Part shown: piece by piece, positions 1 through 6,169 of the stretch
How the letters are laid out: every line of letters starts with the position of its first letter
Numbering within the stretch: position 1 is the first letter of the stretch
Assembly: GCA_946184255.1 (NCBI GenBank)
Contig: CAMHFA010000039.1
Location: forward strand, 1 to 8,006
Length of the DNA stretch: 8,006 bases
Direction: 5' to 3'
Source: an uncultured Bacteroidales bacterium
Lineage (GTDB): Bacteria > Bacteroidota > Bacteroidia > Bacteroidales > UBA932
Program-made: the position numbers and the translations under genes
The notes under the pieces: model-generated
Told to the model about the DNA's origin: nothing
Databases searched by the model: none
The model's input: the letters and a program-made list of their open reading frames with translations, nothing else

Positions 1-901
1 CACAGCCAACAGAATCGCCAAGTTCCTTGAGGCCAAGCACTATCCCATCCACAACATCCACGTCCCCAAGACGATTGACAACGATCTTCCTCTTCCGGCT
101 AATGCCCCTACCTTCGGCTTCAATTCAGCAAAGGACGAAGGAGCACACATCGCCCGTACTGTCTATGAGGATGCCCGCACTTCCGGCAACTGGCTGCTTA
201 TATCAGCCATGGGACGTTCGGCAGGCCATCTTGCCCTCGGAATCGGAGAGGCGACCCACTGTCCGATGACAATCATCCCCGAGATGTTCAACAAGACTTC
301 AATCTCCGTTGACAAGATCATAAAGCTCACCCTGTCAGCCATCCTCAAGAGGAAACTCCTGGGGATTCCTTACGGAACCGTCGTTGTCGCTGAAGGTGTC
401 TTCCACGACCTTGATGCAGAAGACATTAAGGCTACCGGAGTCCACATGACCTACGACGAGCATGGACATCCCGAACTTGGAAAGATCAGTAAGGCCGTCC
501 TTTTCAATGACATCCTTGAGAAGGAATTCAAGAAGGTTGGAATGAAGGTAAAGACCCGTCCCGTCGAGATCGGCTACGATGTCCGTTGCCAGGATCCCGT
601 TGCGTACGACCTTTCGTACTGCACCGAACTTGCAATGGGAGTTTACGAGCTTTACACCAAGGGAGAGACCGGTTGCATGGTTTACGTTGACGTCAACGGC
701 AATCCGAAGCCCCTTTACCTCAAGGATCTCCAGAATGATGAAGGCAAGATTCCTCCTCGCAGGGTGGACATCGATGGCGGTATTGCCCGCAATTACTACG
801 GACACATCTGCCATTATATCACTCCCGCCGATTACGAGGCTGCAAAGGCATACGTCCCGAATCCGGAGGAGTACGATTTCAAGAAGATCTTAAACTGGTA
901 G
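1..901 (+). CDS. pfkA: 6-phosphofructokinase, ATP- or PPi-dependent (partial, 5' end missing)
   Basis: This is the C-terminal part of a cytoplasmic phosphofructokinase, which converts fructose 6-phosphate to fructose 1,6-bisphosphate at the committed step of glycolysis. The frame is open from base 2 and gives 299 residues ending in a TAG at 899-901. Visible motifs, numbered from the first complete codon, are PKTIDND at about 22-28 (the catalytic Asp of the TIDND loop), MGRSAGH at 70-76, an AEGV segment at about 130-133, and GYDVRCQDPVAYD at 191-203, the family's fructose-phosphate-binding arginine region. A lysine before TIDND, instead of the glycine of E. coli PfkA, places it among group II/PPi-type sequences. 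Some enzymes with that lysine still use ATP, and the decisive upstream GGDG/GGDD loop lies outside the window, so the phosphoryl donor (and the name pfkA versus pfp) is open. Its 3' end overlaps the convergent GH13 gene by 12 bp. The family call is firm; the donor is not. Confidence 0.93.
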   Translation, partial: TANRIAKFLEAKHYPIHNIHVPKTIDNDLPLPANAPTFGFNSAKDEGAHIARTVYEDARTSGNWLLISAMGRSAGHLALGIGEATHCPMTIIPEMFNKTSISVDKIIKLTLSAILKRKLLGIPYGTVVVAEGVFHDLDAEDIKATGVHMTYDEHGHPELGKISKAVLFNDILEKEFKKVGMKVKTRPVEIGYDVRCQDPVAYDLSYCTELAMGVYELYTKGETGCMVYVDVNGNPKPLYLKDLQNDEGKIPPRRVDIDGGIARNYYGHICHYITPADYEAAKAYVPNPEEYDFKKILNW

Positions 902-2416
902 GATTGAATAATCGTTAGCTTTTACGGAGACGTTCACCCTGAACGCCTCCGTTTTTTTCATCCGTAGGAACCCTATTGCGGCATCCGGGATGGAAATCTC
1001 CATGGAACCATCTGATTCAGAGAAATTGCATACGAAGAGGAACACCTTGTCCCCATAGCCTCTGAGGAAAGCGAAATGACGGTCAGGGTCGAAACCTGGA
1101 GAAGTTTCATTACAATAGCACAGGTCGAAAGTAGGACCGGCGGAAATCTCCCTGCAAGAGGCAAGGGAAGCAGCCTTCGTAAAAATGGATAGAATCTGCA
1201 TTTCTTTCTCTGTCAGCCCTTTGCCAGTGTGAACATATTCTTTCAGGCGTTCAAGTGATGCTACCTTCCCCCAGTCGAAAATGGTCGTCCTACCGTCAAG
1301 GCCGCTGAAGCCCTCAGCATCCATTCCTCTCTCTCCTATTTCCTCCCCGAAATAAATCATGAATGGCGCGGTGTTGAAAAGCATTGAGGCACAAAGAGGA
1401 GCGGATGTCCTGGATGCGTCTCGCCCGAAGAAAGATGAAGCGAAGCGCTGTTCGTCATGATTCTCAAGGAAATTGAGCATCCTTGGTTGAAGGTTTCCAA
1501 GGAACTGCCAGTTCCATGTGAGTCCACGGGCACTTCCATGCCCCTCGACTATCGATCTTAAAGTGTCATAAAGGCCAGACTTGTCGTAAAGGAAATCAAA
1601 GCCAACGTTCTCGATGTAATGACGGTAAAGATCCTTTTTATAGACTTCGGCAATGAATATGACTTCCGGGAACTCTTTCTTGACCTTTTCGATAAGCCAT
1701 TTCATGAATTGCCATGGAACCATCTCGACCATGTCACAACGGAAACCGTCAACCCCTTTCAGGCACCAGAAACGGACTATCTCGTACATCCTGTCCCAGG
1801 TGGGAGTGTGGAAATCACAGTAGTTTAGCCGGACAGTCTCATACCAATCGTTCCGTCCTGGGATAGGGGAGAAACAGTTTCCGGAGGCCTTTGCGGGATT
1901 TTCATAGTACCCTCCGGGAGAGGGAAGCACAAGATGCTGGCCTGGGTAATAGAAAAAGTCATTGTCGGGCTTCCAGTGAAGGGAAGGATCATCTGCACAT
2001 CCCAGGGGGCCAAGGGAACATGATTCAGGTGAAACGCTCACCATTCCAACCTTTCCATAATCCCGTGAGACATGATTGGGCACGAAGTCGATAAGGGCCT
2101 TAATACCGAGTGAATGCGTTCTCCTCAATAAAGACTCGAACTCACTCATTCTATCTCGCGGGTTATCGGCAAGATAAGGATTAACATCATAGTAATCAGT
2201 AATGGCGTAGGGAGAACCCGCGGCTCCCTTTACAACTTCTGGTTGGGAGGGAGGACAACCATCGAAAGATGCCGTGGTAGCATGCCTGATAATCCCGGTG
2301 TACCAGACATGGGTGATTCCCAATTTCCCTTTGAGGAAGGAGAGTGTGTCATCGTCGATGCTACCGAATTTCCCCCAAAGCCTTGGAAGCATTTGGTAAA
2401 CTGTCATCTTCCCCAT
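890..2416 (-). CDS. GH13 alpha-amylase family glycoside hydrolase, cytoplasmic
   Basis: A 508-residue enzyme of glycoside hydrolase family 13, expected to hydrolyse or rearrange alpha-glucosidic bonds in glycogen or maltodextrins. The conserved regions appear in order: region I DFVPNH at 110-115, a region V-like VRLNY at 195-199, region II GFRCDMVE at 224-231 (nucleophile Asp228 with Arg226), region III IFIAEVY at 253-259 (acid/base Glu257), and region IV FLENHD at 316-321 (Asp321). The catalytic triad is therefore complete. The N-terminus begins straight into the barrel (MTVYQMLPRLWGKFG) and has no signal peptide, so the enzyme should be cytoplasmic. Residues from about 440 look like the usual C-terminal beta domain. 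The ATG follows the upstream TGA after one base, suggesting translational coupling; Met4 is an alternative start. No strong Shine-Dalgarno is seen. The exact subfamily and product (amylase, maltogenic or transferase activity) cannot be read from the sequence. The 3' end overlaps the phosphofructokinase gene. Confidence 0.9.
   Translation of the reverse strand: MGKMTVYQMLPRLWGKFGSIDDDTLSFLKGKLGITHVWYTGIIRHATTASFDGCPPSQPEVVKGAAGSPYAITDYYDVNPYLADNPRDRMSEFESLLRRTHSLGIKALIDFVPNHVSRDYGKVGMVSVSPESCSLGPLGCADDPSLHWKPDNDFFYYPGQHLVLPSPGGYYENPAKASGNCFSPIPGRNDWYETVRLNYCDFHTPTWDRMYEIVRFWCLKGVDGFRCDMVEMVPWQFMKWLIEKVKKEFPEVIFIAEVYKKDLYRHYIENVGFDFLYDKSGLYDTLRSIVEGHGSARGLTWNWQFLGNLQPRMLNFLENHDEQRFASSFFGRDASRTSAPLCASMLFNTAPFMIYFGEEIGERGMDAEGFSGLDGRTTIFDWGKVASLERLKEYVHTGKGLTEKEMQILSIFTKAASLASCREISAGPTFDLCYCNETSPGFDPDRHFAFLRGYGDKVFLFVCNFSESDGSMEISIPDAAIGFLRMKKTEAFRVNVSVKANDYSILPV
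924..958 (+). terminator. Rho-independent terminator of the phosphofructokinase gene
   Basis: An 11-position stem pairs 924-934 with 942-952 around a 7-nt loop. Ten pairs are Watson-Crick and one is an A-C mismatch (930 against 946). Seven T residues at 952-958 follow directly. It starts 22 bp after the phosphofructokinase stop, so it is placed to end that transcript. Read on the other strand the mismatch becomes a G-U pair, but no T run follows there, so it should act in one direction only. The whole element lies within the coding region for residues 487-498 of the convergent GH13 protein. Confidence 0.82.
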
Positions 2417-2417
2417 A

Positions 2418-5348
2418 TCAGAATCCGATTATAGCCTGGCCCTTGTTCCTGTCGATGAACCCTGAAAGACCGTCTATCCTGTACACTTTGACGAATTCTC
2501 CTGACCAGACACATTCTTTTGACTCTATTGTATCGAAATCTATCATTCCGGAACCTGCGTACTGATCAACCGAAAGATAACCGACACCGAGAGAGGTGAT
2601 ATTCTGAAAGAAATGAGTCCCCTGGCTAGGTTCAATCCTGAAACCTTCCATGCCATATTCAACTACCATCCTCGCTGCAGAAATGTCTGTCCATGAGACT
2701 GGTACGCCGAGGGTTGGAATCGACGAACCCCATCTGCCCGGCCCCACCAGGAAATAGGTCTTTCCTTCGGCCGTCATTTCAGAATTAATGCGGGAAACCT
2801 CACCTGCCATCAACTCAGTCTTCATCTTGTCAAATGAGTGAGGAGGTATCATGACCAAATAACCTGATTCGCCGAACCATCCGCTTCCGAGGGCACTGTC
2901 GCTCCTGATAATTGGAGTTCCGATCATCTCGGATGCTTCGGAGATGGAGGATGTCTTCAGTTCAGGTCCAGATGAGACAGGACGGACCTGGAGCAGTTCC
3001 AAAACAGCTTCCTTCCCGTTGCTGCCTTTGACAAGGTCAAGGGCGAACTCAAGTTCGGCCTCTCCCATAAGTTCGGAGCGGCAGATCTCCATTATCTCTG
3101 ACATGGCCTTCGCCATAGGGAAGCGGTCGTACTGGAATATTCCGTCAAAAGAGATAACCCTTGGACCACGGCTGTTCACACCTGTCTGCATCCTGTCGTC
3201 CTGGGCGATGTAAGTGGAAGCTACCAATTCGGGATGATCATAGTTCTCAAGTGCCTCTGTTATGGATATCCTGCGGAGGTTGATGCCGTCATTACGGGAT
3301 ATCTTGAAAGATCCCGGCCTTGAATCGAGTACGTACATCTCATTTTGAGTATCCCTCATTGCCAGCTTAGGGGAAGACAACTGGAGGATCTTCCTTGGCT
3401 GTTTGGGGTCCACCCTCAGAGTCCTGCCTCCTTCTACGACTGTCTTTCCAAGACCGAATGCAACGTTAAGCACACCGTCTTCTGCCTTTTCCGAGCCTAT
3501 GGGATAGGCGTTCATCGATCTGGCTACTCCTGAAAGCATCGGATAATAGTCATCGCCATGGGTTGAACCGCAGACGGTCTGTATTATAACGGCCATCTTC
3601 TCTTCGCCAAGGAGGTTACCGCTTGCCTGGATGTAAGCCCTGCTGCCTGCGAAATATGTGGAGGCATAGACGCTCTTTATCGCTTTCGTCAGTTCCCTGA
3701 GCATTCTGTCCTTGTTTTCTACGAAAGGACACATGTAGGTTGAATAGACCCCGGCAAAAGGCTGGTAATTACTGTCTTCCAGTTTGGAACTGGAACGTAC
3801 TGCCACCGGCCTGTCGACTTTTTCGACGAATGCCTTCAGATCCTTCAGCAATTCTGTCGGAAGGATTGATGCCACGAATTCAGAAAGGATTTCATCGTCA
3901 GAAAGTTCCGAATCAATCACAGACTGCAGTCCGTTCTCCATGATGAACCTGTCGAACCAGTCCGTGGCAATGACAATGCTCCTGGGAATTGTAATCTCCA
4001 TACCGGGATACTTATCCGACAAGGTATATTTCTGAATCAGATGATTAAGGAATGCCAGACCCCTGGCCTTGCCACCGAGGGAACCTTCACCGATTCTGGA
4101 GAACCAGAAATAATCCTGGTAAGAATCCCTGTGGAATTCTGCTATGACTCCCTGCCCGATAATCTGATGGTAACGGTTGATCTGTTCCATCAGGAAACTC
4201 CTGAATTCACCGGCATCGGTGTGATGTGCCTGCTTGAAAGTATCAGCAAGGTTGAAAAGTCCTCGGGCGTAAAACCATTTCGAGAACATATTGCGGGATG
4301 TATTGCTCACCAGCACCTTGTCCGGCACATCCCCGACGATCTTCTCAAGCTGTGAAAGACTGGCTGCCCGTCCATATTCAGTTCCGGATGAATCCTTGAA
4401 GACAAAGTCGCCGAAGCCGAATTCCTCCTTCATGTAGTCGCTGAGCTGCATGAACAGTGTCCTTGAGAATTTCTTGAGGAAACCGACTCCCATTTCGTCA
4501 GCCACCTTCGCAATGCTCCCCTGGGAAGACTGGAGCAGCACCGGCATCAGAGGATCATATTCCCGGATTTTACGGACAAGGTCAAGTCCGGCATCGAGCT
4601 TTTCGCTTTTGTTGTTGTCTCCCTTGTGAATCACCATTCCAACATCGGAGATGACTCCCATCAGGTTCTCCTTGTATTTTTCGAAATAGGCCAGAGCATC
4701 GTCATAGCATGTAGCGAGGAGAATCTTCGGCCTGGAGCGTTTCCTGTACTTCCTTTGTCCCTCGTTTAGGAACTCGGTAAGGAACTCCCGGCTCTGGGTA
4801 AGGAGTAATTTGTAAAGCTCTGGAAGATATGTTGAATAGTAGCGCACCGAGTCTTCTGCCAGAAGGATGACCCTGACTCCAACTCCCAGGACATCGTTGT
4901 CAGCATTCGCCGAATCCTCGATGAGTTTGACGATGGCGAGGATCAAATCTGCATTGCCCTGCCAGCTGAAAACGAAATCAATCCCTGACTGGTCGTATTC
5001 GAACAGTCTCTGCCTCACAGCCTTAGAATAATGGATGAGCATGATGAAAGGGACGTCGCTCCCATTTCTTTTGAGCTCCGCGGCGAATTCGAAGACTTCC
5101 TTGTCACGGTCATTGTACATGCACATGACCATATCTATCTCCGAATCCTTTTCCATCACCAGTCTTGCCTCGGCAGATGAATTCGCCCAGATGAACATCG
5201 GGGGATTGCTGAGGTTCAGTTCACGGTACTCGTTGGTGACCTGGCTTTCGATCCGTCCGTCCTCCTCGAGGGTAAAAGCATCGTAGTTGCTGCAGATCAT
5301 CAGGATCCTCCTGATTCTCGACCGCATCAATGATTCTTCGTTCATCAT
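2418..5348 (-). CDS. Receiver-like / PPDK_N (PEP synthase-type ATP-binding) multidomain protein, function unknown
   Basis: A 976-residue protein, probably soluble (no signal peptide or membrane segment seen). Residues about 12-145 look like a degenerate response-regulator receiver: the phosphorylation-site strand (IDMVMCMYN, 71-79) has no Asp in the expected place. Residues about 157-310 look like a second receiver with an acidic pair Glu165-Asp166, a candidate phosphosite Asp235 (VISDVGM), Ser274 and Lys293 (FLKKF). A mostly helical linker follows. Residues about 415-795 match the ATP-binding domain of PEP synthase and pyruvate phosphate dikinase: LGGKARGLA at 424-432, VAVRSSSKLEDSNYQPFAG at 515-533, SGVARS at 606-611, GLGKTVVEGG at 632-641 and LQVRPV at 786-791. 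The tail (about 796-976) carries GPGRWGS at 869-875 and GTHFFQN at 910-916. The canonical swivelling phosphohistidine motif and the PEP/pyruvate TIM barrel are not recognisable, and nothing after about 976 could hold them, so an annotation of 'PEP synthase' would be misleading. The substrate is unknown. The start (ATG ATG at 5348/5345, Met8 also possible) lies 10 bp after the methyltransferase stop without a clear Shine-Dalgarno; the stop is 1 bp before the GH13 start. Confidence 0.85.
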   Translation of the reverse strand: MMNEESLMRSRIRRILMICSNYDAFTLEEDGRIESQVTNEYRELNLSNPPMFIWANSSAEARLVMEKDSEIDMVMCMYNDRDKEVFEFAAELKRNGSDVPFIMLIHYSKAVRQRLFEYDQSGIDFVFSWQGNADLILAIVKLIEDSANADNDVLGVGVRVILLAEDSVRYYSTYLPELYKLLLTQSREFLTEFLNEGQRKYRKRSRPKILLATCYDDALAYFEKYKENLMGVISDVGMVIHKGDNNKSEKLDAGLDLVRKIREYDPLMPVLLQSSQGSIAKVADEMGVGFLKKFSRTLFMQLSDYMKEEFGFGDFVFKDSSGTEYGRAASLSQLEKIVGDVPDKVLVSNTSRNMFSKWFYARGLFNLADTFKQAHHTDAGEFRSFLMEQINRYHQIIGQGVIAEFHRDSYQDYFWFSRIGEGSLGGKARGLAFLNHLIQKYTLSDKYPGMEITIPRSIVIATDWFDRFIMENGLQSVIDSELSDDEILSEFVASILPTELLKDLKAFVEKVDRPVAVRSSSKLEDSNYQPFAGVYSTYMCPFVENKDRMLRELTKAIKSVYASTYFAGSRAYIQASGNLLGEEKMAVIIQTVCGSTHGDDYYPMLSGVARSMNAYPIGSEKAEDGVLNVAFGLGKTVVEGGRTLRVDPKQPRKILQLSSPKLAMRDTQNEMYVLDSRPGSFKISRNDGINLRRISITEALENYDHPELVASTYIAQDDRMQTGVNSRGPRVISFDGIFQYDRFPMAKAMSEIMEICRSELMGEAELEFALDLVKGSNGKEAVLELLQVRPVSSGPELKTSSISEASEMIGTPIIRSDSALGSGWFGESGYLVMIPPHSFDKMKTELMAGEVSRINSEMTAEGKTYFLVGPGRWGSSIPTLGVPVSWTDISAARMVVEYGMEGFRIEPSQGTHFFQNITSLGVGYLSVDQYAGSGMIDFDTIESKECVWSGEFVKVYRIDGLSGFIDRNKGQAIIGF

Positions 5349-5358
5349 GATAATGGTT

Positions 5359-6111
5359 TTAGATGGAGCGTCTGCGGAATTCTGCCACTGTAATGGCAGT
5401 AGCTATGGCTGCGTTAAGTGATTCTGAGCTCCTTGAATCTTCAGGATATGATGGGATGAACAGCCTGTCTGAAACCGTAGCCGCCACCTCAGGTGAAATT
5501 CCGTTCGCCTCGTTTCCTATGACAATGAGTGACTTGGTGTCTTCTCCTGTCAGAAGCTTCTTTGAATATATGCTCTCCCCGTCAAGGAAGGTCCCGTAAG
5601 CGGATCCTCCGGACAGTGTGACGAATCGGCAAAGCTTGGCTATGTCACAATAGTGGAACTTTACCCTGAATATCGCACCCATAGTCGCCTGCACAACCTT
5701 GGGATTGAACAGATCGACCGTGTCGGGAGATGCATAAACCCCGTCCAGACCGAACCAGTCAGCAATCCTCAGGATGGTGCCCAGATTACCGGGATCCCTT
5801 ATTCCGTCCAGGGCCAGGAAGAGACCTTTTTCCGGAAGGGAAGACAATTTCAGATCATTGATTTCCAGGTCTTTGGGCTTGCGGACGATTGCCAGGGCAG
5901 GGGAAGGGGAGTTCAGAAGGGTCATCCTCTCCATGACGCCTGTCCCGATGTCTTCAATACGGTAGTGCCTTACCACTTCGAAGGAGGATCGGAGAGCTTC
6001 CTCCACAAGTTTGGCACCCTCCACGACAAACACGCCATTCTCATCCCTGGCCTTTTTTCTTTCAAGGGATTTGACGAAACGTATTTCGTTGCCGGAAACT
6101 GGTAAGCTCAT
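5359..6111 (-). CDS. TrmH/SpoU family RNA 2'-O-methyltransferase
   Basis: A 250-residue SPOUT-fold enzyme that should transfer a methyl group from S-adenosylmethionine to a ribose 2'-OH in rRNA or tRNA. The N-terminal RNA-binding part has the typical FVVEGAKLVEEAL segment (28-40). The catalytic domain shows all three SpoU motifs: motif 1 LDGIRDPGNLGTILRIADWFG at 101-121 (Asn109, Arg115), motif 2 LIVIGNEANGIS at 195-206 (Glu201), and motif 3 IPSYPEDSRSSESLNAA at 219-235 (Ser231 and Asn233 of the knotted SAM-binding loop). Length is normal for the two-domain rRNA-type members such as TrmH/RlmB relatives. The target nucleotide cannot be inferred. The start at 6111 has an AGGAAG 8 bp upstream and a possible promoter behind it. 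It is the first gene of the leftward unit, 10 bp ahead of the PPDK_N gene, and diverges from the TamL gene. Confidence 0.93.
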   Translation of the reverse strand: MSLPVSGNEIRFVKSLERKKARDENGVFVVEGAKLVEEALRSSFEVVRHYRIEDIGTGVMERMTLLNSPSPALAIVRKPKDLEINDLKLSSLPEKGLFLALDGIRDPGNLGTILRIADWFGLDGVYASPDTVDLFNPKVVQATMGAIFRVKFHYCDIAKLCRFVTLSGGSAYGTFLDGESIYSKKLLTGEDTKSLIVIGNEANGISPEVAATVSDRLFIPSYPEDSRSSESLNAAIATAITVAEFRRRSI

Positions 6112-6119
6112 AAAAGTGT

Positions 6120-6125
6120 CTTCCT
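6120..6125 (-). promoter_or_regulatory. Ribosome binding site of the TrmH/SpoU gene
   Basis: On the minus strand this reads AGGAAG with 8 bp to the ATG at 6111. It is the only convincing Shine-Dalgarno-like sequence in the window. It supports the chosen start and suggests this first cistron of the operon initiates independently, while the two downstream genes lack a clear one. Confidence 0.5.
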
Positions 6126-6133
6126 ATGATGAA

Positions 6134-6141
6134 CAAATATA
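6134..6141 (-). promoter_or_regulatory. Possible -7 promoter element for the leftward operon
   Basis: On the minus strand this reads TATATTTG, matching the Bacteroidota TAnnTTTG element. It lies 22 bp upstream of the TrmH/SpoU ATG, which would give a leader of roughly 15-20 nt containing the AGGAAG. I could not find a good TTTG -33 partner about 19-21 bp further upstream. The surrounding spacer is very AT-rich, so a chance match is possible. Confidence 0.4.
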
Positions 6142-6154
6142 TTAATATTCTTTC

Positions 6155-6162
6155 TATTTTTG
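6155..6162 (+). promoter_or_regulatory. Possible -7 promoter element for the TamL gene
   Basis: The sequence TATTTTTG matches TAnnTTTG and is the best plus-strand candidate in the 58-bp spacer. It ends only 7 bp before the ATG at 6170, so initiation here would give a leaderless or nearly leaderless mRNA. No clear -33 element is visible. A promoter further upstream, inside the TrmH/SpoU gene, is an alternative. Confidence 0.3.
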
Positions 6163-6169
6163 TAGAATC

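Noticed and set aside
335..814. 159-residue open frame on the minus strand opposite the phosphofructokinase
   Set aside because: It lies wholly antisense to a strongly conserved coding region, shows no family motifs, and looks like a by-product of codon bias.
923..953. Bidirectional terminator also serving the leftward operon
   Set aside because: On the minus strand no T run follows the hairpin, and the hairpin lies before the GH13 stop codon, so it would cut that gene short.
4041..4355. 104-residue open frame on the plus strand inside the PPDK_N gene
   Set aside because: Antisense shadow of a conserved region, with no start signal or motif.
2418..5348. Calling the 976-residue protein phosphoenolpyruvate synthase (ppsA)
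   Set aside because: Only the ATP-binding domain matches; the PEP/pyruvate barrel with its catalytic motifs is absent and the N-terminus is receiver-like.
5398..5455. Longer-than-E. coli loop in SpoU motif 3 (IPSYPEDSRSSESLN)
   Set aside because: There are about four extra residues between IP and SLN, but I recall similar loop lengths in Bacteroidota homologues and the catalytic Ser and Asn are kept, so it is probably ordinary clade variation.
5653..6105. 150-residue open frame on the plus strand opposite the TrmH/SpoU gene
   Set aside because: All three SpoU motifs are on the other strand; this frame has no recognisable domain.
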